In this document: positions 16,493 through 25,484 of the stretch, piece by piece | How positions within the stretch are numbered: the stretch's first letter is position 1 | How the letters are laid out: each line of letters begins with the position of its first letter | Position numbers and translations under genes: made by a program | From: Peptoniphilus_A harei_B | GTDB lineage: Bacteria > Bacillota > Clostridia > Tissierellales > Peptoniphilaceae | Assembly: GCA_032560695.1 (NCBI GenBank) | Contig: JAWGHR010000001.1 | Span: forward strand, 310,001-374,000 | DNA: 64,000 bases | Reading direction: 5' to 3' | The notes under the pieces: generated by a model | The model's database searches: none | Seen by the model: only the letters and a program-made list of their open reading frames with translations | What the model was told of the DNA's origin: nothing

Positions 16493-17303
16493 TTTTTTCA
16501 CCACGCTTTGAGAAAAAAGTTTTTACTTTGTAGTCTGGGCTGTAAATTTCTAGAAGTTTTGCTTCAAGAGTTTCTATATCCAAGTATCTTGAGATAACTC
16601 CATTTTCAGCTGTTGAGATTGTTCCATTTTCTTCTGATACCATAATAGATAGACAGTCCGATTTTTCAGAAATTCCAATCCCTGCCCTGTGTCTTGTTCC
16701 CAGTTCTTTGGAAATCTTTTGGTTGTCAGATAGTGGTAAAAAACATGCTGCAGCCTTGATTTGTGATCCCTTTATAATAACAGCTCCATCGTGAAGAGGT
16801 GTGTTGGGGATAAATATATTTATAAGGAGTCCGCTGCTGACCCTTCCCTTTATTTCTGTTCCAGTTTCAATAACTTCTGTAAGTCCAACTTCGTTTTCAA
16901 TAATTATAAGTGCCCCAATCTTCTGTCTAGCAAGAGATGCAACAGCAGATGTAATTTCTTCAACTGTCTCTGGCACATTGTCTTTATTTTGGCTAAAATT
17001 ATTTTTTATGTTGGAAGTAAGTCCAAGATATTGAAGACCTCTTCTAATTTCTGGTTGGAACAAGACAATAATGGCAACAATACCATCATTGATAAACCTG
17101 GTGAAGATCCAGTTAACTGTGTACAGTTGGAAAAATTGTGAAATTTTTATAAAAAGTAAGATTAAAAGAATCCCCTTAAAAACTTGCTCTGCTCTGGTGT
17201 TTCTAATTAACTTTAAAACGTAATAGATTAGGAGGGTAACAATTAGTATGTCCACCACATCTCTTAAATCTATAACATTTAATAAGTTGCTAAATTTTTC
17301 CAT
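16479..17303 (-). CDS. cdaA: Diadenylate cyclase CdaA (c-di-AMP synthase)
   Basis: CdaA condenses two ATP into cyclic di-AMP, which controls potassium transport, osmolyte balance and wall homeostasis. The 274 residues match B. subtilis CdaA in size. Three transmembrane helices (about 15-85) precede the DAC domain with the DGA motif (172-174, HDGAVIIKG) and the RHR motif (204-206, GTRHRAGIG). ATG at 17303 has AGAGGTG upstream and lies one base after the preceding gene, so it is preferred over TTG at 17327. Confidence 0.95.
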   Translation of the reverse strand: MEKFSNLLNVIDLRDVVDILIVTLLIYYVLKLIRNTRAEQVFKGILLILLFIKISQFFQLYTVNWIFTRFINDGIVAIIVLFQPEIRRGLQYLGLTSNIKNNFSQNKDNVPETVEEITSAVASLARQKIGALIIIENEVGLTEVIETGTEIKGRVSSGLLINIFIPNTPLHDGAVIIKGSQIKAAACFLPLSDNQKISKELGTRHRAGIGISEKSDCLSIMVSEENGTISTAENGVISRYLDIETLEAKLLEIYSPDYKVKTFFSKRGEKNEEN

Positions 17304-17304
17304 C

Positions 17305-17865
17305 CTAAGCACCTCTCTTTCTGACAATAATCATTAGTGCAAAATATAAACCAAGGGCTATTAAAATATCTCCAAGGCTGATGACCTTAGAGGGCCCAAT
17401 AAATCTTTTTAAATATATAAAGTCCGACAAAAAATAAAGTTTTGGATTGTCGAAGACTCCATGACTTAGACTTCCGCCCATATAAATAATTTTTATAATT
17501 CTTTCATTGTCTATTTTCATTAAGGCTTTGGCCGCTACTGGCATCTTTCCGTTGGCCATTACTGGAAGGGCGTTTAAAAAAGTTCCAATCCCACAAATTA
17601 AAAGTCCCAAGTTTTTATAATTTGAAAAAAATGAAAGACTAATAAGTAAGAGGGATATGATATGAAAAATTGTAAAGTTTCTTACAAAAAATTCAGCAAA
17701 ACTTCCAAAATATCTTCCTGTTACAAAATTTATAAAAATCATTGTAAAAATTCCCAAAAAGGCAAGATAAAATCTTTTGAATTTAAAGTTTATTAGATTA
17801 TTTAAGTCCTTGTCCCTAATGAAAATCATACTTATAAAGGCAAGAATCAATGCTTCTAAAATCAT
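17305..17865 (-). CDS. DUF5317-type membrane protein
   Basis: A hydrophobic protein of about 186 residues with at least four membrane segments. It carries the motif GTFLNALPVMANGKMPV, which I associate with DUF5317 membrane proteins of unknown function, and ends GDILIALGLYFALMIIVRKR. ATG at 17865 is chosen because AAGGTGATAAA lies just upstream. It is the first gene of the unit DUF5317-cdaA-cdaR(-guaB), one base from cdaA, which hints at a link with c-di-AMP or envelope control. That link is inference. Confidence 0.75.
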   Translation of the reverse strand: MILEALILAFISMIFIRDKDLNNLINFKFKRFYLAFLGIFTMIFINFVTGRYFGSFAEFFVRNFTIFHIISLLLISLSFFSNYKNLGLLICGIGTFLNALPVMANGKMPVAAKALMKIDNERIIKIIYMGGSLSHGVFDNPKLYFLSDFIYLKRFIGPSKVISLGDILIALGLYFALMIIVRKRGA

Positions 17866-17957
17866 TTTATCACCTTGAATTTGTAATAACAAAATAAAAA
17901 AATTCTAAATTACTCTTTACTAATAGAAATATTATATCATAAAAATAATTTAAAGAT

Positions 17958-17986
17958 TTGTATTATAAATTATTTTCAATTATACT
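17958..17986 (+). promoter_or_regulatory. Promoter of the yjdM/phnA-like gene
   Basis: TTGTAT, a 17-base spacer, then TATACT. The start codon follows 30 bases later. Confidence 0.55.
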
Positions 17987-18016
17987 TAAGTTAAGATATT
18001 TGAAAGGATGAGATAA

Positions 18017-18337
18017 ATGTATAAGTGCCCAAATTGTGGATCAGAATATGGCTATTTTGATAATGTTGCTTATAACTGTCCAGAGTGTGGACATATGTGG
18101 ACCGACCTTTGCCTTGAAGAGGACAAGGTTCTCGATGCCAATGGTAATGAACTTAAGACTGGCGATAGCGTTGTGACTATTAAGGACCTAAAGTTTGGCA
18201 AGGACACCATGAAGAGAGGAACTAAGATTACCAACATTAGGATTCTCGACGAAGAAGTTAACGGTCATGATATTGACGCCAAGACTAAAGACTTCGGTGG
18301 AATTTACCTTAAGTCTTCTGTTGTTAAAAAAGCTTAA
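18017..18337 (+). CDS. YjdM/PhnA-like zinc-ribbon protein
   Basis: A 106-residue protein with an N-terminal zinc ribbon (CPNCGSEYG then CPECGHMW, residues 4-28) followed by the PhnA C-terminal domain (KVLDANGNELKTGDSVVTIKDLKF ending GIYLKSSVVKKA). PhnA/YjdM proteins were once linked with phosphonate uptake, but their true role is not established. It is a single gene with its own promoter and terminator, and no phosphonate genes lie nearby. Confidence 0.9.
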   Translation: MYKCPNCGSEYGYFDNVAYNCPECGHMWTDLCLEEDKVLDANGNELKTGDSVVTIKDLKFGKDTMKRGTKITNIRILDEEVNGHDIDAKTKDFGGIYLKSSVVKKA

Positions 18338-18343
18338 ATTTTT

Positions 18344-18367
18344 GTGCCAAGACTTGGCACTTTTTTT
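18344..18367 (+). terminator. Terminator of the yjdM/phnA-like gene
   Basis: GTGCCAA-GAC-TTGGCAC hairpin directly followed by seven T. Confidence 0.92.
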
Positions 18368-18582
18368 ATTTTTAATTTTTTCAAAATAGGACTATAAGTT
18401 GTCACTTTTAATCCTAAAATAATTTATTCGATACAACTTAGATTTCTATATTTAATTTTTAAAAAGTTTTTCAGTTTATAAGCTTTTACAAGTTCTATTG
18501 TTTTTTTCTAACTCAATTATTTTCCAAACTTTATTCCAAAAATATATAAGAAATGCTTATTCAAAATTTAAAAATTTCCATC

Positions 18583-18604
18583 AAAAAAGGAGCCTAAGCT
18601 CCTT
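18583..18604 (-). terminator. Terminator of the NlpC/P60 gene
   Basis: On the minus strand GGAGC-TTAG-GCTCC is followed by six T, just past the stop codon. The AT-rich stretch 18368-18582 between the two terminators shows nothing else. Confidence 0.8.
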
Positions 18605-18610
18605 AATTAT

Positions 18611-20074
18611 TTACACATTTTTAATTCTTAGGGCCTTGTAGCCTGCCTTTCTCACTGGGGCGACTCTAACTCCAGCCCTTGGAACAGATTCAACAACCTT
18701 TCCGTCTCCAATATAAATCATTATGTGATCTCCTGCCTTATTGAGAAGGTCTCCCCTTCTAAGCTGATTCATTGGAATCTCTTGAACCATAGGTGATCCT
18801 TCAATGAGCCATGAGTATGCTGGAGCAAGAGGAAAGCCTGCAAATTCTGCTGCTGTTCCAACAAGGCCTGAGCAGTCAAATTGCTCATAAGAAAAACCTT
18901 GCACACTTAGGGCATAGTTAATCATGTGGTCAATTTTTTCATTATAAGAATTTGGGCCTGTGAAGTACCACCAGGACCAACCTATATTTTCTCCCTTCTT
19001 TGCAAGAGAATAAATTTGTCCCCTATCGGCTGTAAAATCCTTGAGATTTGTTTGAGGCCCATATAGGAAGCTTCTAACTTCATTAGCCTTTACACTAACA
19101 AGTTCACTAACTCCATTTATCTTTGGAGCAGTATTAACAAAAGTTATATAAGCGACCTTATAGGCATCTTCTTGACCTGGAATTTTTTCTCCACGAATAA
19201 GAGGAACTAAGATATTTTTCTTCATCCACTTGTTTAAGTAGGCCTGACTGATGTTTGTGTCATAACCATCAATATAAATCGTCTTTGCCTTTAACTTGTC
19301 AAAATCAAAATATAAAATCCCTGTTCCCTTTGGGATATTAACTTGAGATGAAATCTTTTTAAAGTTTTGAATTTTTGAATTTCTAATTTCTGCAAGATAA
19401 CCTGGTTTTAGCTTTATACTTCTATCAACATTTTTTGCTGGAAGATAGATGAGATTTTCTTCCTCTCCAATAAGTTCTGAAGTTCCTTGATTTAGGCTAG
19501 GTCTTGATGCTTCTTCCTCTTGTCCAATCAACTTGTCTATTTCCTTGTTTAAATCTTCCATAAGTTTTTCATCACTAGGAAGGTTTGGATTGAGGATTAC
19601 TGATTTTCTCAAGGAATCGTAGTAAATTTTTATATCCAAAGCACTAGCCAAGTCCCTGAGTTTAAAATAATTATTTCCATCAATATTGTAACCAGAAATT
19701 TGAACTTCTTTTCCATCAATAAAAATCTTTTGTTTCGATCTTACAGCTTCCTTCACTCCATCTATATTATCACTTGGAAGTCCAGAGAAGTCACCATAAG
19801 ATTTCTTACTTGAAATTTCAATTGCATCAATGTTCCTATTGTAATTGACATCAAATTTTTTAATAGTTCCATTCATATAGGATGCAAAGTCACGAAGTTT
19901 AAAATAATTGTAATCCTTTATTATATAGGTTGAAAAAGTGTAGTTGGATACGTCTCCATTCTCTGCAATAATATCCATCTTTGATGAATTGTTTGGCATA
20001 GCTTTTTCAGCAAAAATATTTGTTGGAATTATTAAGCTCAAAAGCAAGCCAAGTAAAATTAAGGTTTTTTTCAT
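18611..20074 (-). CDS. Secreted NlpC/P60 peptidoglycan hydrolase with stalk domains
   Basis: The 487-residue protein starts with a signal peptide (cleavage probably after NIFA, residue 22). Two copper-amine-oxidase-N-like stalk repeats follow (about 50-165), each with YFKLRDxAS. The middle region (about 230-350) looks SH3-like. The C-terminal NlpC/P60 domain has catalytic Cys401 in QFDCSGLVG and His450 in GDHIMIYIG. Such proteins cut stem peptides in the cell wall. The related stalk protein at 27409-28359 lacks the hydrolase. Confidence 0.88.
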   Translation of the reverse strand: MKKTLILLGLLLSLIIPTNIFAEKAMPNNSSKMDIIAENGDVSNYTFSTYIIKDYNYFKLRDFASYMNGTIKKFDVNYNRNIDAIEISSKKSYGDFSGLPSDNIDGVKEAVRSKQKIFIDGKEVQISGYNIDGNNYFKLRDLASALDIKIYYDSLRKSVILNPNLPSDEKLMEDLNKEIDKLIGQEEEASRPSLNQGTSELIGEEENLIYLPAKNVDRSIKLKPGYLAEIRNSKIQNFKKISSQVNIPKGTGILYFDFDKLKAKTIYIDGYDTNISQAYLNKWMKKNILVPLIRGEKIPGQEDAYKVAYITFVNTAPKINGVSELVSVKANEVRSFLYGPQTNLKDFTADRGQIYSLAKKGENIGWSWWYFTGPNSYNEKIDHMINYALSVQGFSYEQFDCSGLVGTAAEFAGFPLAPAYSWLIEGSPMVQEIPMNQLRRGDLLNKAGDHIMIYIGDGKVVESVPRAGVRVAPVRKAGYKALRIKNV

Positions 20075-20203
20075 AATTTTCTCCTTTCGTAATTTATTTT
20101 GTTAAATTAATTTTAACAAATAAAGTCTATCTTAGCTACTTTGTAAATATCTATCTAAAATCTCTAAATTTTTAATTTATTTACAGAAAAACTTGCCCCC
20201 AAC

Positions 20204-20232
20204 TTGATAACTTCTTTTTTATGACTTAAAAT
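20204..20232 (+). promoter_or_regulatory. Promoter of xpt
   Basis: TTGATA, a 17-base spacer, then TAAAAT (each 5 of 6 to consensus). The predicted transcript starts only about 10 bases before the ATG, so there is no room for a 5' riboswitch. Confidence 0.7.
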
Positions 20233-20248
20233 ATTCTAGAGGTGTAAA

Positions 20249-20821
20249 ATGAAATTATTAGAAGAAAGAATTATAAATGACGGTAGAATTTTAGATGGAA
20301 ATATTGTTAAGGTAGATTCATTTTTAAATCACCAACTTGATATAAAGTTCTTGGATAAGCTTGCTGAAGAGATGGCAGTATATTTTAAGGATAAAAAAAT
20401 AAACAAGATACTTACTATTGAAGCAAGTGGGATTGCCCTAGCAACTGTTGCTTCAAAACACTTTGACGATGCCATGGTGGTCTTTTGCAAGAAGCAAAAA
20501 ACTTTAAACATTGGCGACGATGTTTACGAGTCAAAGGTTGAGTCCTACACTACAAAGAAAAATTATACTATAACTGTTTCCAAGAGATTTTTATCTCCCG
20601 ATGACAACTTACTCATTATCGACGACTTCCTAGCAGAAGGAAATGCCCTAAAGGGTTTGATTGACGTTTCAGAGCAAGCAGGTGCTACAGTCTCTGGAGT
20701 TTCTGTTGCAATTGAAAAGGGCTTCCAAGATGGTGGCAAGATTATTAGAGACATGGGTTATGACCTTCTCTCCCTTGCGATTATTGATTCCATTGAAGAT
20801 GGAAAGATTACTTTTAGATAA
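20249..20821 (+). CDS. xpt: Xanthine phosphoribosyltransferase
   Basis: Xpt salvages xanthine to XMP using PRPP. The 190 residues match the B. subtilis enzyme in size. The PRPP-binding motif is LLIIDDFLAEGNA (about 127-139), preceded by a flexible loop rich in KVESYTTKK. The C-terminal strand region AIIDSIEDGKITF ends the protein. GAGG lies upstream of the ATG. In many Firmicutes this gene is under a guanine riboswitch, but here none is present. guaB, the next step from XMP's precursor, is elsewhere in the window. Confidence 0.95.
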   Translation: MKLLEERIINDGRILDGNIVKVDSFLNHQLDIKFLDKLAEEMAVYFKDKKINKILTIEASGIALATVASKHFDDAMVVFCKKQKTLNIGDDVYESKVESYTTKKNYTITVSKRFLSPDDNLLIIDDFLAEGNALKGLIDVSEQAGATVSGVSVAIEKGFQDGGKIIRDMGYDLLSLAIIDSIEDGKITFR

Positions 20822-20842
20822 GTTGTTTATTACCTAAGTCAT

Positions 20843-20881
20843 AAGCTCCCAGTGTTTTAAAAAATATTGGGAGCTTTTTTA
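20843..20881 (+). terminator. Terminator of xpt
   Basis: AAGCTCCCAGT / ATTGGGAGCTT stem with an A-rich loop, then a T run. Confidence 0.9.
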
Positions 20882-20970
20882 TTCTGATAAAAATTAATTT
20901 TTATCTTATTAGCGATAAATTTTTTATTAACTCTTAATAACTTATTAACCTTTCTCAAAAAATCTCAAAT

Positions 20971-20993
20971 AAAAAAACCGAGATTTCTCTCGG
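20971..20993 (-). terminator. Terminator of the cca-glmM-degV-xpaC-telA operon
   Basis: On the minus strand CCGAGA-GAAA-TCTCGG, a GNRA-type tetraloop hairpin, is followed by seven T. Confidence 0.92.
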
Positions 20994-21023
20994 CTCTTAT
21001 CATCTTAATTAATTTTCACATTT

Positions 21024-22145
21024 TTATTTATTTGCAATTTCAACAAGAGATGCCTTCAGATTTTCTTCTATCCTTCTAAGCTCTTGTGAAGCTTCTTCAC
21101 GTCTCTTGTGACCCTCAATTTGAATTTCACGCACTTCGTTTAAAGCTGAGATAAGTTGATCATTTGTATGCCTAATTGTTTCCATGTCAACTATTCCCCT
21201 CTCAGATAATTTTGCAGTTTCAACAGTAGTTTGTTTTAAAGTATCTGCATTTTTCTTCAAGAGTTGGTTAGTTAAGTCTGTCACTTCTTTAGTCGCTTTG
21301 GCTGCTTCCTTGGAATGATTTGCTCCAAGGGCAATTACCATTTGAGACTTCCAAAGAGGAATAGTGTTCACAATAGTGGATTGAATTTTTTCAACCATAA
21401 CTGTGTTAGAAGATTGGACCATCCTAATTTGTGGTGCCATTTGAATAGAAACCATCCTAGTTAAATCAAGGTCATGAAGTTTCTTTTCAAATCTTGAAAT
21501 CATATTTACATAGTCATTGGCACGCTGTGCATCAACTGGAAGATTTGTCTCCTGTGCCTTTCCTTGAAGCCTTGGTAGCTCAACATTTCTTGCCTCTTCA
21601 AGTTTTTTCTTGCCAGCTAATATATACATGCTAAGTTCCTTATAATAGGACTCGTTTAAATCATACATTTGGTCCAGCATGGCAATGTCTTTCATAAGTG
21701 TAACTTGATGATCTTCAAGAGTTTTTATAATGTTGTTTACATTTTTTTCTGCAGAGTCGTACTTAGTCTTAATTGAAGTCATCTTGTTGGCTTGCTTTTT
21801 GAAAAATCCAAGCAACTTGTTGTCTTCCTCATCAAGGTCAAAAGATTTGAGTTCGTTTACAACTCCACTTAATAAGTCGCCAACTTCTCCAAGGTCCTTG
21901 GTCTTGACAGACTCTAGAGTCTTCTCAGAAAAATTTGAAATCTTTCTTTGGGCTCCAACTCCATATTGAAGGACTATATTTGAATTTGTTATATCGATTT
22001 CTTTTGCAAAATCATTTACTTGCTTTTCTTCTTCTGGGCTTAGTTTAATTTCCCTATCTGCATCAACTTCTCTCAAGATATTTTTTTCATCTTCTTGAAT
22101 TTCATCAAAGTCATCTGATAGTGATAATTTTATTTCTCTATCCAC
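21024..22145 (-). CDS. TelA/KlaA-family toxic anion resistance protein
   Basis: The 373-residue protein matches the TelA family: acidic N-terminus, a long alpha-helical body with predicted coiled coils, and the characteristic stretch RMVSIQMAPQIRMVQSSN near 235-255, followed by TIVNTIPLWKSQMVIALG. TelA proteins are cytoplasmic and linked with tellurite and envelope stress resistance, though the biochemical role is unknown. It is the last gene of a five-gene operon and lies three bases after the XpaC-like gene, its usual companion. Confidence 0.9.
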   Translation of the reverse strand: MDREIKLSLSDDFDEIQEDEKNILREVDADREIKLSPEEEKQVNDFAKEIDITNSNIVLQYGVGAQRKISNFSEKTLESVKTKDLGEVGDLLSGVVNELKSFDLDEEDNKLLGFFKKQANKMTSIKTKYDSAEKNVNNIIKTLEDHQVTLMKDIAMLDQMYDLNESYYKELSMYILAGKKKLEEARNVELPRLQGKAQETNLPVDAQRANDYVNMISRFEKKLHDLDLTRMVSIQMAPQIRMVQSSNTVMVEKIQSTIVNTIPLWKSQMVIALGANHSKEAAKATKEVTDLTNQLLKKNADTLKQTTVETAKLSERGIVDMETIRHTNDQLISALNEVREIQIEGHKRREEASQELRRIEENLKASLVEIANK

Positions 22146-22148
22146 TTT

Positions 22149-23267
22149 TTACCTCCCAATTTTAAATTCATCCTTATCTAAAAGTCCTTCTTGTTTTAGC
22201 ATGGATTTTAATACGCTCATGTCCGATGATAAATCCATAATTTTTTCCTGGTAAATATTGTCAAGAATTTTCATAAAGGCATCTACTACAATATCCATTG
22301 TGTTTTCAATATCCTTTAGAGAAGCCTTCACAGATTCCGTTGGCTTTTCCTTCATCTCTAAGTAAGAGTTTGAAAGCTTAAGAGTTGTTGGCAAATAATA
22401 ATTTATAGCCTTGTTTAAGTCTGACGCTGTGCTGGGATTTTCTTTTAAGAGTTCAAAAATCTTTCCTATTATCTTCAAAAGTTCCCTGATTTTTTCATCC
22501 ATTGGAGAAGAAATCTTTTCCTCGATTTTAGTTAGCTCTATAACATAGGACCTTGCTCTTATAAGGAGTTCTTCTGCTCTCTCACTATTCTCTTGATTTT
22601 CAAGTTCTTCCATCTTTTCATGAGGATCTCTTAGAGCTTCTTCCTTGTATAATTTATAGGTTTTTGAATCTAGGATAAATAATTTCCCCTCTTCAACAAT
22701 CCTCGCCTGTCTATAGTAATCTTTTTCTATCATATTTAAGAGATCATCTATGGTAAAATCAATGGGCTTGGCAGTTATTGCTGCCAGGTCTGCTGTGGGT
22801 ATAACAGTGTTGTTCCCGATTTCACGATTGTATTTTCTAAATCTAATTATTTGGTCTTTGATCTTTTTTATTCTGTAGTTTGCATAAAAAGAAATAACAA
22901 GGGCAGGAATTATCCAAAAAATTAAGGCTGGCAAATCTTCTCTTATTGATCCATAAGTATCAAACATATCCATGAGAAAACCAAACAAAGCAAAAAGATG
23001 ACCCACAATTGAAACTTTTGCGACAAATCCCCATGTTTTTACCCTGTTTACAGTCTTTGGATTTTGATTTATTATTCTGTCATCATTTTGAATACTATAT
23101 GGTAATTTTCTCTTATTTTTATTCACAAAGCTACTTATAGATCTTTTTGTCACATCTATAGCTGTGTCAATTCCTTCTCCAATTATTTCTCCAATTTCTT
23201 TAAAATTTTCTTCTTTGAAGGCGTCGTTTATCTTGTCCTGAAAATTATTTTCCCTATCTTTTCTCAT
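22149..23267 (-). CDS. XpaC-like membrane protein (5-bromo-4-chloroindolyl phosphate hydrolysis family)
   Basis: The 372-residue protein has two adjacent membrane helices near 82-125 (VAKVSIVGHLFALFGFLMDM and LIFWIIPALVISFYANYR) and a long helical C-terminal half. XpaC family members are named for an old phosphatase-related phenotype and sit beside telA in many Firmicutes. True enzymatic activity is doubtful. The start has GAGGTGAAGA upstream. Pairing with TelA suggests a shared envelope-stress role, which is inference from co-occurrence. Confidence 0.8.
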   Translation of the reverse strand: MRKDRENNFQDKINDAFKEENFKEIGEIIGEGIDTAIDVTKRSISSFVNKNKRKLPYSIQNDDRIINQNPKTVNRVKTWGFVAKVSIVGHLFALFGFLMDMFDTYGSIREDLPALIFWIIPALVISFYANYRIKKIKDQIIRFRKYNREIGNNTVIPTADLAAITAKPIDFTIDDLLNMIEKDYYRQARIVEEGKLFILDSKTYKLYKEEALRDPHEKMEELENQENSERAEELLIRARSYVIELTKIEEKISSPMDEKIRELLKIIGKIFELLKENPSTASDLNKAINYYLPTTLKLSNSYLEMKEKPTESVKASLKDIENTMDIVVDAFMKILDNIYQEKIMDLSSDMSVLKSMLKQEGLLDKDEFKIGR

Positions 23268-23294
23268 TCTTCACCTCAAAAAGCTATCTTCCAA

Positions 23295-24128
23295 TTAAAA
23301 AGCTATGACTATGCCTCCAATGTCAGCATATCCAGAGGATAATCCGTTAGTATGTCTAAGGTGGACTTTAGCATCCTCATAAAGTTCTTCTATTTTGTCT
23401 TTCAGCTTCTCTGCCCTGTCCTTATCTTCTACATAGGAAATTGTAATAAGGTCTGGTTTTTCTCGTTTGCACTTGCTTTCGATTGCCTTGACCATTTTAT
23501 CAAGGGACTTTTTCATTCCACGATTGACTTCAAAGAGTTCTATTTCACCATCATTAGAAATCATTATTGGTCTAATATTTAAAACATTGGCAATAAGGCC
23601 TGCTGTCTTTTTTATTCTCCCATTTTTGATTAGGTTCTTCATGGATTCTAAGACAAACATTGTAGTCTCAAGATTTGTTTCCTTTTCAATTTCTTCAACA
23701 ACTTCATCAAAGTTTTTTTCCTTTACAAGGTCAAGTAACTTTAAGGCAATCCTAGTTGTCCCTGCTGATGCAGCTTTGGAATCAATAACGTGAATATTAA
23801 TTCCATCAAACTTTTCTTTAGCTTCAGCTTCTGCTACTTTTGCAGAGTTATAAGATCCAGAAAGCTTAGAAGATATTGTCAAAATATAAATGTCCTTGTC
23901 CTTATTTTCTTCAATAATCTTAAGATAATCATAAGGAGATGGACAGGCTGTGTTTATTGGATGTTCTGTCTTTTCCATGGCTTCTAAGAATTCATCTATC
24001 TTTAAATTTTCATCATCTGTATAATCTTTTCCATCAATAGAAATCTTGAAGGGAACAAATTCAATCCCCAAATCCCTTATCTCATCTTTTCTTAAATCAC
24101 AACTTGTGTCTGATATAATCTTGTACAT
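23295..24128 (-). CDS. DegV-family fatty acid-binding protein
   Basis: DegV/FakB-type proteins bind a fatty acid so that a partner kinase such as FakA can phosphorylate it for phospholipid synthesis. The 277 residues show the family's N-terminal SDTSCDLRKDEI (residues 5-16), the loop TACPSPYDYLKI near 60-70, the fatty acid-site region ILTISSKLSGSYNSA near 81-95, and the C-terminal HTNGLSSGYADIGGIVIAF. No fakA is seen in this window. It lies eight bases after glmM in the operon. Confidence 0.93.
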   Translation of the reverse strand: MYKIISDTSCDLRKDEIRDLGIEFVPFKISIDGKDYTDDENLKIDEFLEAMEKTEHPINTACPSPYDYLKIIEENKDKDIYILTISSKLSGSYNSAKVAEAEAKEKFDGINIHVIDSKAASAGTTRIALKLLDLVKEKNFDEVVEEIEKETNLETTMFVLESMKNLIKNGRIKKTAGLIANVLNIRPIMISNDGEIELFEVNRGMKKSLDKMVKAIESKCKREKPDLITISYVEDKDRAEKLKDKIEELYEDAKVHLRHTNGLSSGYADIGGIVIAF

Positions 24129-24136
24129 TGCTTCTC

Positions 24137-25480
24137 CTAATTTAATTTATCTTCAATAAGCTTTACTAGTTTGTCAGCATCACTTGAAAGTTTATCTTGT
24201 TCTTCTCCCTCAATCATTACACGAACAAGGGCTTCTGTGCCTGATGGCCTTATGACAACCCTACCAGAACCATGGTAGTTTTCTTCAACTTCTCTTATGG
24301 CGTCCATGATTTCTGGAAAGTCTTGGTATTTATTTTTCAAATCTTCACGAACTCGTGCATTTTTAAGAACTTGTGGGTAGTCCCTCATTAGTTTATTTAA
24401 TTCAGATAGTTTTTTTCCAGTCTTCTTCATAATTTCTAAGAGGTGGATGCCTGTCGCAAGTCCATCGCCAGTTGTGTTGTGGTCAAGGAAGATTACGTGA
24501 CCAGATTGTTCTGCTCCAATTACATAATCATCTGAAAGCATCTTTTCTAGGATGTACCTGTCTCCAACCTTAGTTTCAACAAAGTCCACGTCGATTTTCT
24601 CAAGATACTTCTTTAGACCCATGTTGGACATAATAGTTCCCACTGCTGCATTGTTTTTGAGTCTGCCATCTTCCTTTAAGTAAGTGGCAACTATGGCAAG
24701 TATGTGGTCGCCATCTACAATATTACCTTCTTCATCAACTGCAATAATCCTGTCGGCATCTCCATCAAAGGACATACCAATGTCGGCTCCCTCTTTTTTT
24801 ACAAGCTCTTGAATTAAACTTGGATTTGTTGAACCACAAGAGTCATTTATATTCATTCCATTAGGTTCATTGTTAATAATTTTTACCTTGGCACCATAGG
24901 ACTTTAGAACTTCTTCAGCTATGTGAGATTGAGCTCCGTTGCCTGCATCTACTGCAACTTCAAAGTCTGAGAAGTCAAGATCAACTAAATTCTTTAAGTA
25001 ATCCACATATTTTTGTGTAAATTCATGGGACCTATTTAGTCTTCCAATTTCTTCTCCTGTTACGTCCTTGTATATTTTTGTAGTTGAAAGAATTTTTTCT
25101 TCTATTTCATCTTCAACTTCATCGTCAAGCTTTAGTCCTTCTGATGAGAAAAATTTAATTCCATTGTGTTCATAAGGATTGTGAGATGCAGAAATAGAAA
25201 CTCCACATAGGTAGTCGCCAGTCCTTGTAAGGTATGCAACACCTGGAGTTGGGATTACTCCTGCCAAGTCCACATCAAGACCTATACTCATAAAACCTGC
25301 CACAAGAGAAGACTCAACTAGGTCGCCTGAAAGTCTTGTGTCTCTTCCAACTAGGACCTTGCCCTTCTTGCCCTTGGCAAGTACATAGGCTGCTGCCCTT
25401 CCAATATCGTAACAAAGTTGTGGAGTTAGCTTCTTGTTAGCAATTCCACGAACTCCATCTGTTCCAAATAATCTTGTCAT
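24137..25480 (-). CDS. glmM: Phosphoglucosamine mutase GlmM
   Basis: GlmM converts glucosamine-6-phosphate to glucosamine-1-phosphate for UDP-GlcNAc and peptidoglycan synthesis. The 447 residues carry all four domains: start MTRLFGTDGVRGIAN, the phosphoserine loop GVSISASHNPYEHNG (near 95-109), the metal site DGDADR (near 240) and the phosphate loop RPSGTEALVRVM at the end. In many Firmicutes glmM follows cdaA-cdaR and GlmM inhibits CdaA. Here it sits in a separate operon with cca and degV, four bases after cca. Confidence 0.97.
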   Translation of the reverse strand: MTRLFGTDGVRGIANKKLTPQLCYDIGRAAAYVLAKGKKGKVLVGRDTRLSGDLVESSLVAGFMSIGLDVDLAGVIPTPGVAYLTRTGDYLCGVSISASHNPYEHNGIKFFSSEGLKLDDEVEDEIEEKILSTTKIYKDVTGEEIGRLNRSHEFTQKYVDYLKNLVDLDFSDFEVAVDAGNGAQSHIAEEVLKSYGAKVKIINNEPNGMNINDSCGSTNPSLIQELVKKEGADIGMSFDGDADRIIAVDEEGNIVDGDHILAIVATYLKEDGRLKNNAAVGTIMSNMGLKKYLEKIDVDFVETKVGDRYILEKMLSDDYVIGAEQSGHVIFLDHNTTGDGLATGIHLLEIMKKTGKKLSELNKLMRDYPQVLKNARVREDLKNKYQDFPEIMDAIREVEENYHGSGRVVIRPSGTEALVRVMIEGEEQDKLSSDADKLVKLIEDKLN

Positions 25481-25484
25481 TTCA

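Noticed and set aside
20100..20248. Guanine riboswitch upstream of xpt
   Set aside because: No aptamer core sequences, and the promoter leaves a leader of only about ten bases.
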